Shown here: piece by piece, positions 12,207 to 24,524 of the stretch
How the letters are laid out: each line of letters opens with the position of its first letter
Numbering within the stretch: the stretch's first letter is position 1
NCBI RefSeq assembly: GCF_003144195.1
Contig: NW_020290015.1
Coordinates: 1-64,000 of the forward strand
From: Ceraceosorus guamensis
Taxonomy: Eukaryota > Basidiomycota > Exobasidiomycetes > Ceraceosorales > Ceraceosoraceae
Direction of reading: 5' to 3'
Length of the DNA stretch: 64,000 bases
Made by a program: the position numbers and the translations under genes
The notes under the pieces: model-generated
Seen by the model: only the letters and a program-made list of their open reading frames with translations
What the model was told of the DNA's origin: nothing
Database searches by the model: none

Positions 12207-14576
12207 TTACTCAAATACTAAGATGGAAAAGATGAGAAGATGAAGGAGGGCACAGTAGACCATGAACAGCAATCGGGTGCGCCGGGTACTGAGCAGCTGA
12301 TGCAAGATTTTCTCGAACGGATTGAGCACTCGCAGACCCTCCTGCAAAAGTAGGAGACCGCGATTAGTTCAAGGCGCCGCCCACAGCAAAGGGCACACGA
12401 ATCGAGCGATACTCACTCTCCCTCTAAAAGCTTGAAAAGGATTGGCTACGTTGGCTTCGTACCTCGCTTTATACTTGTCGGCCGGTTCGTCCCTCCGCTG
12501 CAAGCTCGCCACGGCGGGTGTGACGTGAGAGCTCTGACCCGTCGTCGTCGAAGAGTAGGCTTGCAAGTACCTGACCTTTTCATAAAGACCCAAATTATCG
12601 GCTTGAAGCTGCTTGACCTCGTTGCGCACTTCGCTCAGTGACTCGAACGTGCGCCGCAGTTCCTACAAGCGCGATCTAGTGCTCAGCTTTGCCAGTCTTG
12701 TACAGGTGCCTGAGACACTCGGGATCGACTCACTTCTTCGAGCTCCGCGTTTCTTGCTCTGAAACGATCTCTCTGGCTAGTGATGATGGGCAGAAGGCTA
12801 GCGCTAGGTTGTGCAGCAGCACTGCTGCTCGCATCGAAAGGAATCGTCTTGTCCTGCACTGTCGATGTTGACCCTTCGTCGTTCGCTGTGACCGGTTTCT
12901 GCGCCGTGTTGCTAGTTCGACTCATATTGACGTTGACCAAGTCATCCTCTAATCTCCGATTCAGCGCCTTTAATCTCTCCAATTCGCTGCGAGAGCTGTC
13001 CAGCTCTACAGATATGGCCTCATACTTTGTTTGCTGCACTCGGAGAGTAGTGATTTGGTCGGACAATTTGCGATTCTTGGCGAGAAGTAGCGCTTCGAGC
13101 GGCTTAGCCCCTGGTGCACGCAGAGAATCTGCAGCAGCAGGCTCTGCATTGGTAGGATCGATCTCGTATGAATCTGCGTGTTCCTCATCGTTTGCATCTC
13201 CTGCCTCGTCGCTGGCAAATTCGACGTACTTGACAATGTCCAGCTCTCGTTTGATCTCTTCATAATCGGCCATGGAATCCAGCTTCCTGCGAAGTCCATC
13301 AACCTCCTTGACCTTCTCAGCAAGCGCCTTTGATTTCTCCTCCGATTTGCGCCTCTCTTCCTCCACCGAGCGCTCGGCTCTCTTGGTCTCGTTTTCAAGT
13401 GCAGCTTCGAGCCTCGCTGCCTCATCACGGATGCTTTGAAGCCTGCTTTCCCAGTCTGCTCGGCGCTCTTCATCGCCTCTAGACAGACGCAAAGCTTCAA
13501 GTTCTTCCCTCAAGCGATCGTTGCGCCTCTCTAGCTCTACCGATCTCTCGTTGGCTCTCCGCGCATCCTCCTGCGCCATGGCGATCTCCAACTCCTCCAC
13601 CTTGGAAGACTTGTCCGATGCATCTACGCGACGCTCGGTCGCTTCCGCGTGAGCAGCTCGAAGCTCCTTGAGCTGACTTTGTGCCACTTCCAGCGCTCTA
13701 GAAAGATCGCTTTCTCGAGTCGTCAGGTTCGATACCCGCTCTTCCCACCGCGCAGACAAATTTGCCTGGATCGCTGCGGACTGCTCTGCTGCACGCGTCT
13801 TTGACGTCTTCTCCACCTCTGCGAGCCTCTCTGACAAGCGCGCTCGGTCCGCTTCAAGAGACGACACTACGGATGCTTTGCTTCTCAATTGCTCGTTTTC
13901 GGCTGTGAGTGTCTCGACTTGAGACTTGAGGGTCTGCAAGTCTTGCAGAGACGCCGTCTGCTCCTGCAAAATTGGTGCAAACCGGCTGAGCTCTGACGGT
14001 CGACAGCAATGCGCATGCATGAGGCTCCATCAGCCCTTCTCGACACTTACTAGAATCAGTTCGAGCCAGGGATGAGGATCAGGTGCGCCTTTGAGCCTGT
14101 CAGCCACGGACAAGAAGGCGTTCTCGGCTTTCCTAGCACGATTGGTGAGCGCGTCGATCTCGGCCTGGTAAGCTTTGAGCAAAGGCTTGAAAGCTTCGAT
14201 CTTGGCCTCGTCTTCCAATTTCCTAAATTCTCGTGTTTGCTCCGCAAGCTTCTTGCGAGAGATGAGAGCTTCGGTCTGGGTGGACACGAGGCTGGGGGAG
14301 AGCTCTGCAAGGTGACTCGTCAGGCTTGGAAGCGAAATGTCTGGTTCGGAAGCGCGGGGAGAGATTGTAGACAGCCACCGATCAGCTTACTGAAGCCCCA
14401 CACATCGCCGGTAGCATTGGGCTCGAGTCTGCTCGCTCACCTCGCCAAGCGCTCAGTACAGATGAGAAGTCGGATTGCCCTCCTCCTGACGTCTTGGATA
14501 GGTACGGCTGGCGCGGTGCAGCCGCCTCGACGGACTCGGTCCTTGAAGCGAAATCCGCCGCGATGAATTCCGCCAT
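12207..14576 (-). CDS. COY1: Golgi membrane coiled-coil protein CASP/COY1
   Basis: This is a golgin-type tether of Golgi cisternae with one C-terminal membrane anchor. Five exons (14576-14441, 14340-14051, 13963-12734, 12662-12417, 12341-12207) encode 678 aa. The N-terminus carries SVLSAWRDISLPSLTSHL, assembled across intron 1, then SRKKLAEQTREFRKLEDEAK. A coiled coil runs from about residue 60 to 600. The family signature LPIITSQRDRFRARNAELEE sits before intron 3 and continues as LRRTFESLSEVRNEV and DNLGLYEKVRYLQ. The last 44-residue exon holds LRVLNPFEKILHQLL and a membrane segment (LLFMVYCALLHLLIFSILVFE) right at the C-terminus, as in human CASP and yeast Coy1. All five exons join in frame with GT..AG sites. 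The 3' end faces ATG7, 178 nt away. Confidence 0.93.
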
Positions 14577-15349
14577 GACGTCTAGAGTCAGTAGATGTCA
14601 GCTGCTGTACGTCGCGCGGTGAGGTGGTCAGGTGCAGGTCTGCCCATCAGTCGGAGAAGCGGTCACAGTAGCAAAGGCAGAGAGACGCAAAGTTGGCCCT
14701 TCGCGCTTCCGTTGTCTAGATGCCTCGCTATGACTCGTGGAGATGCAAGCCGGCTGACCTGTGGGTAGAGCACTGAAGCCTTTGAGCGCTACGTTCGAGC
14801 TTCTGGCGAAGCGTTGCGCCAGCTCTATGACGGGGCTCAAATGGCGTGTAGAGCCGGGGCTTGCAGAACGGCAAACAATCACGATTGGTGACTCAGAGTG
14901 GTGATCACTTGGTACAACAGCGTGCTTGTGCCGTTCGCGCATCTATCCACAAAAGCAACCGCGGTAGCGTGCGTTTGTGCGTCAATCGCGGTCGTTCGTT
15001 GCAGCTAGTCACGTGCTTTGTCGGCTTTACCCAGATTCGAGACTCATGACTTGGAGGCGTCAAGGTCTTCTTTGCCGTGAGAAGGACGATTATGACTTCC
15101 ATCTGACCCTTCAACAGATTAGGTCATGTGAGATGATCGGACACAGACAAGCATTGCAGACCCGCACCTTCAAGTGCTTCGAAAATCGCATGGACCTGTG
15201 CACATCATCGCTTTCCGGCGGCAAGTGCGCGCGTACAAGTGGTGACTCTCGTGTAAATGACGCTGGGAGGGAGGCATCTTTGCAGACAAGCATGCTTGAC
15301 GGTCTTGAGAAGTAGCAGGTCAAGTGCGAGATACAGGAAATCCAGGGGC
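14577..15349. other. Spacer between COY1 and the zinc-cluster gene
   Basis: About 770 nt containing the COY1 promoter and the 3' flank of the transcription factor. No coding potential beyond chance open frames. Words such as GACTCAT (near 15040) and GAGTGG occur. Confidence 0.35.
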
Positions 15350-18300
15350 TCAGCCGTGAAGCTGTGCAGCCTTCTGTGCATGGACCCAAGCGATGCGCTC
15401 GGCTCGATATCGTTGAGCCTTCTCAGCGGTGGTCCGGGAGTGCATGCTTCCAGCTGCGGGGATCGGGGCGATGAACAGTCAGAATGAGTGGCACAGCCCA
15501 ACACAAGGCCAAGAAGCTGCACTCACACTTGCCAAGTAAGTGCAAGAGGCGGATGATGCGGTCCCCGATTTGCCAAAGAGCATCGACCACTTCCTGCGTC
15601 GCTGCTGGGAAGAGCGCGAAGCCGTGTCTTAGTGAGCAAGCCTTGAGCGCATCACACCTCACGCCCTCAATGCGACCCCGGGTACATACCTTTTGGCGGA
15701 ATCTTGGCGTGTGTGACCGGCTCAGCCCAGTAAGGTGCAGGACCATGATTTTCGAAATGTTTGGCCCATGCCTCTTGAGACACATCGATCTCTGCAGAGA
15801 GTGCAAAGGCATGCGTGCACAGTTTGTGCAAGTGCCTTGGCCATCGCATTGCACGGCCGATTGCGACCAATGTGACGCCGGCCGCCGTACCGACCTCTTC
15901 CGCCACCGGTTCTGCTTGGTTCTCCAGCATGGTGAGTGTCTTTGAAACAACCTTGTCGACCTCAAACAATGGTGCCATGGCCGCCGCAGATGGGTCCTTC
16001 GAAATGTGCAGCATAGGGCGGGGTGGAGGTCTCTCAGGGCGTACCGAAGCACTGAGCGGCGCATCCATAGCCTGCTCCAGGCTATAATTGTTCTTCAAAT
16101 GACCTGTGCGCAGGGTTTCGTACTGGCTGCTCAGATCTGGAGTCGGCTCCATAATGATTTGCAAGCGCAAAGAGCTGGACGCAACCTCTGGCTCGTCGGC
16201 AACGAAATTTTGGAACAGCACAATAGCTGCGAAAAGTCTGTAAGCAAGCAGATCTATGACGCGCAGGTGCAGGAACCCCGAGACTGCCAAAGGCATCTCT
16301 GAGCCTGTCGGGAGACGGTTGGTGCGGCTCCTCAGTTAAAATCTCCATCAAGACGCTTTGTGGACCCGCAAGAAGAGTAGTCACTGCAGCACTTACCATC
16401 AAGCTTTGGCATTGGTAGACATGCCTTGGCCCACTGCAATGTCTCCTCGATTTCGTCGACCGCCTTCTGGAGATCTGGCTCAGGGCCGTTCTCCGCGAGA
16501 AGCACCTCAAGGGGCGTATTGAGCATGCGGATGATCCTCCCAAATAGCAGAAAAGCAACGTGCTGAACTGCAAAGACTGATGTGTCTGTCATTGCGCCGT
16601 CCCTCCTGGTCGGAGTCCATGCTGCGCCCTGCAGCACGAAACGAACATCAGACTCAGCCCAAGCATCGCTTACGCTTCATCTCCTCGCCAGCAACTCACG
16701 CGATGTATAAGATTGTCAGACCCCACGAGGCTGATCTTCAGAGAAGAAAGCGAAAACGGCGTGGCTTCGAAATCATCCGAGGTGCGGGTCCAGACGTAGC
16801 TCGAGCAGATGATTAGTGTCACGCGTCGCAGAGCATCGCGATCCGGAGGATACTGAACGTAAAATCGAGCGTCGCACTTGCGAGGCCTTGGCGTGCCTTC
16901 CGTGAATTGCGCCAATTCTTTCTCGGATTGTTCCTCGCTCAGAGATGTACTGTCCTCCTCAGGCGATATGTGAGCAGGCAAATCGAGAACGTCGAGGCGC
17001 CAGGCGCGAAGCACGTAGAACAGCCAAGCCTAGCGGGCGCAGGAGCAGCATTAGAAGTTAGAGGTAAGAACCAGATGACCACTCCGCGATCGCGATTGGA
17101 AACGTCGCACTCACCTTCATTTCCAGCATGGAATGTGACGAAATACCATCTTCAGATGCTGACATGTCAAGAGCGTATCCTTTGGAGAAGCGAAAGATGT
17201 GTCAGCCCGCTCCGCATGCAACCTCGGAAACCCCACGTGCGCTCACCTGTTAATAGCAAGAGGGGGTCTACGGCACCTTCAGCGATGAGCTGTAGGAGCA
17301 AGTCGTGCGCAATATTCCAGCTACGTCGAGCAAACCCAAGCAGCCCTTCCCTCAATTGCTCATTGGTCAACTTGCATCGGAGCAGTTCATCTCGAACGCC
17401 CGCCTCGACAGCTTCAAGGTCACGTTCGCTACGCTCGCCAGGAAGGAGCAAAGCTCTATGAGCTAGCAAGGAAAGCAGCGCGATTTGTAGGTGATTTGGA
17501 ATTGGTGGAGGCTGCTCGCCCGTCATCGGGTCAACACCCCACAGGATCCTGGCCGGAAAGAGCTTCGTGGACGCGTCCAAATCTGCAAATTGCGCGACCG
17601 CTAGTGCGATGTAGAGCCTGTCGTCTCGGGAGTAGTATTGTTGCAGTTGCTGCGCGGTGATCAAGAGGGTCATTGAATGAGTCGACCAAGGTAATCAGAA
17701 GCAGGACAGTCCGCACTTACATTCAGAAGCGACGAGATGAAGCTACGTCTACGATCCAGCATCGAGGGCGGCGGCTGCGGCTGCTGAGGGTTCAATTGCG
17801 GACTTGTCGCTCCAGCTGACCGGGCGGATGCAGGATCCACACCCGACCACGAAGAGGGTGGCGGCGAAGTCGGATCCGTCGAGGGCGGTGGGGCGTAGAG
17901 CTGCGTGTAAGGGCTATTGGCGGCCCATAGACCCGCACTGGTTTGCAGTGGCGAAATTGGCGATTTCAACCGGCTGCTTCCACTTTGCGCGCTGCTCGTA
18001 GAGGGCGCATGGGTCAAGTCGACAGATATGGGGCCGTGGTGCGAGTATACTAGTTCGTGACTTGTACCCGCTGCACGATTGATGATATCGTTCGGATTTG
18101 GATTCGGCTGGTCTTGCCAGTATGGATACGGCGCCATATTTGCTCGCGGAGCTTGCAGAGGAAATTGAGGGGGCTCATGCGCCCCAGGACCGAGGTGCAT
18201 GGCTGCAAATGCGGCAGAAGATCGATTCTGATGAAAAAAGGCGGCGGAGGAAGTAGTTCCGCCGGGAGAGGAGGCTGCCGACGGCACCGCAGCAAAGTGC

Positions 18301-19148
18301 CCTGACAGCGGTGAAAAAGCGATGGGGCAGCTTGTTAATGTGGGACACAGAGTGCCTCGCCAGACGCGAGCATTCGTGACAGCCTCTTCACTCACCATTT
18401 GCTGAAGAGCTGGGCGAAGGACCGAGTACCGTGCTCGGACTACTGCCATCCGCTGAATTACTGTCTCTCCTCGCTCCGGATCCAGTTGCTCTCGCAGCCA
18501 TGTATGCAGACCCGGCACTCCTGTCGCTCCGCGGCGCCCCTCTCGCTGGCAGCGGCGCCTTCTTGGCTTTCGTCTGGGCAGCATTCGAAGCTGGCACGCC
18601 TGAGGTCGAAGAGTTTGCCCCAGTCGCTGCCTGAGGCTTCGCCTTGGGTCCCCGCGGAGCACGATCCCAATCAAAGACGCACAGGTTAAGAGCATGGGCT
18701 TCGATAGCTGCGGAATGAGCCGCTCGCCCCGGAGTTCGAGGCATAGCAGAGCGAGCTTTGTTGATGCAAGCGCTGCAAGGATGCTCGCCATTGCAGCGAG
18801 CCTGTGCGCCAGCGGAGGACAAGATTAGATGAGCACACGGGAAAATAAATCGTGAGAATATCATGAAAGAGGGCCCATGAAATTTCTCACTTTTCTTGTT
18901 CGGCAGAGCTCGCAGGCAGCCCAGATCTGTGGGCGGAAGTGATCAAAGGGTGCCAGGTGAGTCGATTGGGTACTTGCGGGCCTCCAGTCGTGTGCATGTG
19001 GTGGAAGGGCTCGCGGCAAAAGGCTGCGCATCTCACTCACCCGTCGACGCTTGGGTCCTTGCTCCTCTGCGTCATTCGCCGCATCGGCGGCGGTCGGATC
19101 ACCCCCGGGTTGCATCGCCAAAGAGGAAGGCCCAGCAATGGGATGCAT
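15350..19148 (-). CDS. Zn(II)2Cys6 fungal-specific transcription factor
   Basis: This is a nuclear DNA-binding regulator; its targets are unknown. Eleven exons (19148-19041, 18926-18891, 18801-18396, 18301-17721, 17649-17247, 17179-17115, 17029-16700, 16628-16397, 16304-15690, 15604-15527, 15453-15350) total 2958 nt, giving 985 aa, all in phase. A basic patch (GPKRRR) precedes the zinc cluster, which is built from exons 2 and 3: ACELCRTRK joined to ARCNGEHPCSAC, with a sixth cysteine in LNLCVFDWD. Cysteines are at 41, 44, 51, 57, 60 and about 89, so the last loop is 28 residues, far longer than usual. After the basic linker RGPKAK comes a Ser/Pro/Gln-rich region (residues 130-370), then an alpha-helical middle region resembling fungal-specific TF domains (YYSRDDRLYIALAVAQFADL; HVAFLLFGRIIRML). 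The C-terminus is AEKAQRYRAERIAWVHAQK. An upstream exon cannot be excluded, since the frame is open to about 19232 without an ATG. Confidence 0.85.
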
Positions 19149-19562
19149 GTTGCACCAAACAGAGCCGGTGAACGGCTGACTAGCAGAGGGTAAGCTTTCA
19201 GGCGCGTTGCTGCATGGACGACCAGAGCGCAAGCTGAGCTGGTCGGCGCAGCAGCAGCTTCACTCGCGATGCAGGTGGACGATCCCTTACGCGAGGACCA
19301 GCCGTCGCGAGTGTCTGTGACGCGCAGAGAGCTGTCGTGTCGAAGGGAGCAGACTGACTAGAGGGGGCCCGTTGTCCGCACGATGCACTATTAGCGGAAA
19401 GCGCTGAGTCGTTGGAGGATGGATGGATGTAGTGGAAAGTGACGAATATCTGTGCATCTGTGTTGGCGCTTTCTTCATGAAGTTGTGGTTCCGACAGACA
19501 GGGATCGGCAGGGAGAGAAGAGGCTTGGCGGGCGCGCACGATGGATCGATCAGTGACTGAAT

Positions 19563-19597
19563 GGTGCGGTGCGGTGCGGTGCGGTGCGGTGCAGTGC
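19563..19597. repeat. (GGTGC)n pentanucleotide tandem repeat
   Basis: Six perfect GGTGC units plus one AGTGC variant. It passes into about 80 nt of degenerate GAGTGCAGTC-like repeats up to about 19675. It lies about 400 nt upstream of the zinc-cluster gene start. Likely replication-slippage DNA. Confidence 0.9.
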
Positions 19598-21306
19598 AGT
19601 CAGAGTCTTGAGTGCATCGTCACGAGTGCAGTCTGAGGTGCGTCAGTCTGAGTGCAGTCAGTCAGAGTGCATCATTTGGGTGCTGCTGAATGCGGGCTTT
19701 TAGGCGTGCGCGCGCGACGATGAGGGAGCGCGTGGTCGCCTTGCGCGTAGCGGGTTTCGGTTGAAACAAGCTCATCCAGCACCTTGACACCCATGCATCA
19801 GCAGCAAAAGCATCAAGCCGGCCGCCTTGCCGCGTATATACGTGTAGCGGGTGCCTGCATGTATACGCGGTGTAGGTGCATGCGCAGCAGCCGCATTGCT
19901 TGGCCCTTCTGCCGTTCGCATGCATCAGCGGCGGAAGCACAGCAGCAAGCGAAGCTCTTCTGCTCGCTGGACAAGGTCGGAGCAGGTCCAATCTTGGAAT
20001 CACTAACGACTCATCAGACTCGTCAGCATCAGCCTTCGAACCACTGAATCCACATCGCCGAGAGGGGGGGCATAGACCGATGATGTACGCAGGACGTTGA
20101 TTGAACCTCGATCGTGACTCGAAGCACCGGCAGGCATCCTGCTGCAGTCATGGCAAGCGTACAGTGTCTTCACCGCGTTACAGGTGGGCGGGCCGCACAG
20201 ATCACAGCACCAAGATGGAGGACCTTCCGCGAAGCGGCACTTGGAGCAAGAAGCGCAGCGTGGATAAACACATGGACCACAGAGACTCACACTCATGCGG
20301 CTCGGGTCTCACAGCTCTTGAAGGGCAGCTCAAATGTCGAGTGACTCTGAGGAGTCATTTCTGTCGGCGCGGCGCGCACTCACACTGTGACTTGAAAACA
20401 TCGATCGTATTCGTGCATCGTGCTTTCTCACGAGTCAAGAGTGGGCTGGGCGACCAATAGACGAGGGTCGATGCATTACGATGGCAAAGGGAGAATCGAT
20501 CGATCCGTCTGGACTCAAATCAGGTGCGAAGAGAAGCAGCAGCTTCTAAATCAAGAATTGCTCAGGTCCATCGGCGCGGAGTCTTGTGTGCGCGACGAAG
20601 ACCACCGTACGTGGCTGACCTTACGCAAACAGTATCCACAGCCCGATTCGCTAACGATCAATCTCACTCATACACAGAGCTGGGATCGAGTCTGCGTGGT
20701 TCAGGGCTCAGGTGCAGGTTCCAGATTCGGTGATGATTCCGAAAAAAAAAGCTCAAGCTTGGTTTGACTCTTGACGGGTGCTGCAGAGCTCGGTGTGGCT
20801 TGATTGACCAGGACTTCAGCGTTCTATCTCCCTCATCATTGAGCAGCGCTAATCTCACCAAGACGTCATCCATGCACAGCAGGCTTGGAAATCGGCAAAT
20901 CAGAACGAGCTGCACGGTCTCGTCGGCTTTGCATGGCTGAACGCTCGGTTCGAGAAGCTGGATCGAATGCTAGGATGCTTGTTTGGCTCAGGAACAGTCC
21001 CCACTGGAAGCTCTATCAGCTCAATACAGACCAGGAAGAGCGCCGCGGCGGACCTCGGCTATTCAGCGCGCAAATCCGGAGTCAAAGTCTGGATAGGCGC
21101 TGCGAGCCTTTTGGGCGCCTCGATCAAGGAGGCATAGAAGGCAGCTGAGAGAGCTGTTTTGACATTTCGCTTGATGTGCTGATTCCTCGCCCGACTCACG
21201 CATTGTCGTTGGTCAAACTTGCTCGCTCGACAGCACTCCATCAACGCTTCGCCGGAAGCCTGTCTGGCCGACGGCTGTATCCGTCGATGCTCGACGATTT
21301 GATCCC

Positions 21307-21342
21307 AATAAAAAAAATAAAAAAAAAATAAAATAAAAAAAG
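21307..21342. repeat. A-rich tract
   Basis: An uninterrupted run of A with a few T, strikingly AT-rich in a region of about 55% GC. It lies in the gene-poor island. No element body, target-site duplication or coding remnant was recognised on either side, so a retroposon tail is not supported. Confidence 0.85.
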
Positions 21343-21729
21343 ACGTCGGACTATGTAATCGGGCCGCTTTATCGTGCAGCAGCGTTGCAGGCGCCGCTTG
21401 GTGTGCGCTTTCGGTCAATCCTGTCGTGTCCTGCGTTCTAGACCCATGGCGCGCGTTACCAGACGAGCAGTCAAAAGCGCCACTCGGCAAAAAGTGTCAA
21501 TTAATTGTGATTTGGATGCGAACTTCACACGCGCGCTACCGTAGCGCCGCGACTCGATGGGCACGCGATGGCGGACCTCACCAAGCGACACGCATTCACG
21601 ATTCACGATTCCACTCACAGTCACGAATAACCTTTTCCTTCTCGCCAGTTGGCCCAATCTTGTCACATCTCTTCCATAGCTGTGTGAGGAGATCATGTTG
21701 GCCCGCCAACGCAATAACGCAGAGTGTAA

Positions 21730-21750
21730 GTGTGTGTGTGTGTGTGTGTG
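21730..21750. repeat. (GT)n microsatellite
   Basis: About ten GT dinucleotides in a row within the gene-poor island. Confidence 0.9.
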
Positions 21751-22551
21751 ACACTGCTATGTCAGAGACGCAGGAGGAACCCTTTCAAACCCCCCAAGCC
21801 ACACGCTGTGCCCGGGTTGGCTTTCAACTCCGCTCCGCTCATATCGCACGTCCCCTCGCGTCTGTTCCTATAATCGCGCAATGTGTAAGAGCTCAGACGC
21901 ACCAATGGTCTACTCTCACAGTCTCATTGTTGTTGGCTGACCGAATCTTGCTGGACTCTAGCCGAATGGTGAATGTTCGCCGCCGTGGGCGTGGCAGACC
22001 CTTATCGCGCGCGCGCGCCCGTCGCAAAAGGCATGAAGCCTCTCGTCCCGCGACGTAATGGAAACAGAACCCTTCGAATGGACTCGGCCTCGGCCTCGTC
22101 TTGACGAAGTTCTATGATGTGATATCAGGAGCTGAGTGCGAAGTGAGCTGCAAGCCACGCTGGACCGCCGGTAACGCGATTCTCGAGCGACCAAAGCTTC
22201 GTCACACGTCAGAAGAAGTTGCCCGCTGGTCCCAGAAAATGCTTGCGGGCCCTCGGGCAAAACTCATCCGATCTTAGACCACGTACATTCTCTGCATCAG
22301 GCTGTGATGAAGATCTCAAATTACCAGGGCATGGAACACTTGAGCGTTTGCGGAACCTTCCATTCGCTCGGAAGGACAGAGGAGTGTCAATTGCATTTGC
22401 ATAAGCTGGTCGACCAGCGACCGGACATGGGCGTAGCGGCACCCGCACGGATGTGGTAAGCTACATTATGATCGGTTAATGAGTCCGTGAATGATGAGTA
22501 TCGCAGCATCGTGCAGGTTGCCAGCTATCAGCAAGTGCCTAGGAAGACGCA

Positions 22552-24524
22552 TTAGCGCGGCGGCTTTCCTCTCGTGGAGGTCGTTTGTTGCTCAGAGCTG
22601 GAACTTGGTCGAGTTGGCTGTGGCGTCGGAGTCGCTGACGAGCTGGAAGCTATCGGTGGGGGGGCACCAGCAGGTGCTGACGAAGAAGCCGGTGGAGAAG
22701 CGGATGAAGAGGTCTTGCCTAAGGGGACCGGAAAGATGCCTGAACCGTCGTCTCCGCTATCGCTACCGCTGCTCTGCGCGGGGGGGGAGGGTAATTTCGA
22801 GAGCGCTGCTTTTGCAGCCTCATTTGTCGCCGCGGCTTTTGAAAGCGCTTGATAGGCAGGGACGCTTGTAGCTGCTGCTGTCGAGAGTGCTGTCACTGCA
22901 GCTGTCGCTGCTGCTGCCTCAGGTGCAACTGCGACTGCTGCGACTGCTGCTGCTGCTGCCGGTGCAGCGGCCGCTGCGGAAAGTGCTGCTGCTGCTGCTG
23001 GCGTGGCCAATGCCGCAGCTGCAAGTGCTGCTGCTGCTGGTACTGAACCTGCTGTCAAAGCTTTCTTGAGCTCGCTGATTGCGTATGGATCTCCACCTTT
23101 TGCAAGGTCTTGAAATCCTGCCACTCTTGCTGGATTGCTAGCGTGTAACTTGTCCACTACTGCGTTTGCAGCCTCTGCTTCATTGACGGTTGTTCTGTCC
23201 TCTTCGTCGCCCCAATTCTTCCTGCAATCGTCGGGCTCTGCCCGATCCTGCATCCTGCCGGCAAAAATGGGGCGGCTCAAAAGCTCTCGCCGATTTTTAA
23301 GGCTCTTCGGCGGGTAATCTTTGTGCGACCCATCAGGCCGAAGGCAGCATTGCAATGCCGGATCGCAACTCTTGCGGGGACATTTGGGACCTGTCTTCGG
23401 CGGCTGAGGCTGGTAGTCGTGTCTGGAACGAAGCCATTTTGGCGCGGCGAGGGTGTTGTTGTCGCAGCAGCGATTCTTGTCCCTTTGCGGAATTGTAATC
23501 TTCAAGTTTTTCGTGTCTTTCGGGTAGCCATTGGGATTCATGCCGCAATATTGCTCCAGAACTGGCTCCAGCTGGGGATGCAGCGCAGTCACGCTGTCAA
23601 AGATGTAAGTCCAGACCCCATCTCCTAGCTTGAACCATCGGTCATCAGGATAAGCCTCATTTACTATGCCTGCTTTGCCAAGAAGCTCCACCACTTTAGT
23701 CTGCATATCTTCCGCTCGTCTGTTTGCGTCTGCCCGCCCCTTTTGTATGTAGCTGTGGAACAGGGTGAGATTTGGCATGAGTCCGTCCTCTGTCATCTCT
23801 CCGACCGCACACATTCGGCCTCACCTCTGCAGCGGAAGTGCTGCTTTGTTGTCATTTCGCACCGTCGTCGCTGACCTTTCGCGCGCGGAGGGCGACCATT
23901 TGAACGTTTTCGGCGGTGTCGACAGAATCACTCGTTCGACGAGAAGGTCTTCAGCCTGTTCACGTTGGCAGGAACGCCAACCAAGTTGGTGTCACCGTTC
24001 ATCGAGCTCACAACACCACTCTCCCAATCATCTGGGTTCGCCTTGATCGCGTCACAGATTTGAGTCTCTGCTTTTGCGATGTCTGGGAATGCTGAATTTT
24101 TGTTCTTGACAAGATCTTCTACGAGGTCCGCCATCAACAGACCAGTCAACATGCGCTGCTCAAGGAAATGCTCGCATTCTCCCGCGATCAGCGGGTCCCC
24201 GTGATGAGTTTTCCAATTGCCCGAGGTGAGTTCGAGTAGGCCATTCGGATCTTCTTTTTTCGGGACCTTGTATGCATAGCCAGGCTTTTTCAAGCATACA
24301 GCTCCATATCCGGACGTCTTGATGCTCTTATCGAGCCCCTGAGCCTCACAGAATGTTTTTGAGCGCCAGGAGCTCTTGACGGCTGTTGTTAGAGGCGCCC
24401 TGAGAGTGATCAGCGGGGCATCGGCGCGTGCAGAAGGAATGGAGTCGACACGGGCAAGCGTTGCCACGCAGAGTGAGGTAGTCGTGAGCATGAAATTTGC
24501 CATGCATGCAAGAGAAAGACGCAT
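22552..24524 (-). CDS. Secreted Ala/Pro/Ser-rich orphan protein
   Basis: I do not recognise this family. Three exons (24524-24012, 23955-23825, 23752-22552) join in phase to 614 aa; introns are 56 and 72 nt. The start MRLSLACMANFMLTTTSLCVATLA is a signal peptide with a short basic n-region and a hydrophobic core. Residues 30-290 form a mixed, apparently folded domain with few cysteines (KTFCEAQGL, GAVCLKKPGYAY, GECEHFLEQRM, ICDAIKANPDDW; after splicing, VWTYIFDSVTALHPQLEPVLEQYCG). A Lys/Pro/Cys-rich stretch follows (GPKCPRKSCDPALQCC). Residues of about 420-520 are almost pure Ala with Val, Pro and Thr. The C-terminus is Ser/Pro/Thr-rich and could be O-glycosylated. No GPI signal is obvious. 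Without the two introns the locus looks like two separate frames. It is divergent from an F-box-like orphan. A secreted, lineage-specific protein (effector or wall-associated) is an inference only. Confidence 0.72.

Larger units (their letters stand above)
19149..22551. other. 3.4-kb gene-poor island
   Basis: No convincing gene on either strand. Open frames here (for example the 210-codon plus frame at 21426-22058) have no protein-like features and overlap simple repeats. The island holds a GGTGC tandem repeat (19563), an A-rich tract (21307), a GT microsatellite (21730), and scattered GTGACTC and ATTCACGATTCACG words (near 21595). A long promoter for the transcription factor gene, non-coding RNA or decayed sequence are all possible. 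Confidence 0.45.

Noticed and set aside
21307-21342. A-rich tract as the tail of a retroposed element
   Set aside because: No element body, duplicated flanks or coding remnant beside it.
21426-22058. 210-codon plus-strand frame in the gene-poor island
   Set aside because: It spans the GT microsatellite, has no ordered motif, and its translation (runs of VCVCVC and RRRGRG) is that of repeat and CpG-rich DNA.
23753-24011. Secreted orphan as two separate genes (22.55-23.81 kb and 23.93-24.52 kb)
   Set aside because: An intermediate exon (23955-23825) with good GT..AG sites joins both frames in phase, and the downstream piece alone lacks a signal peptide or natural start.
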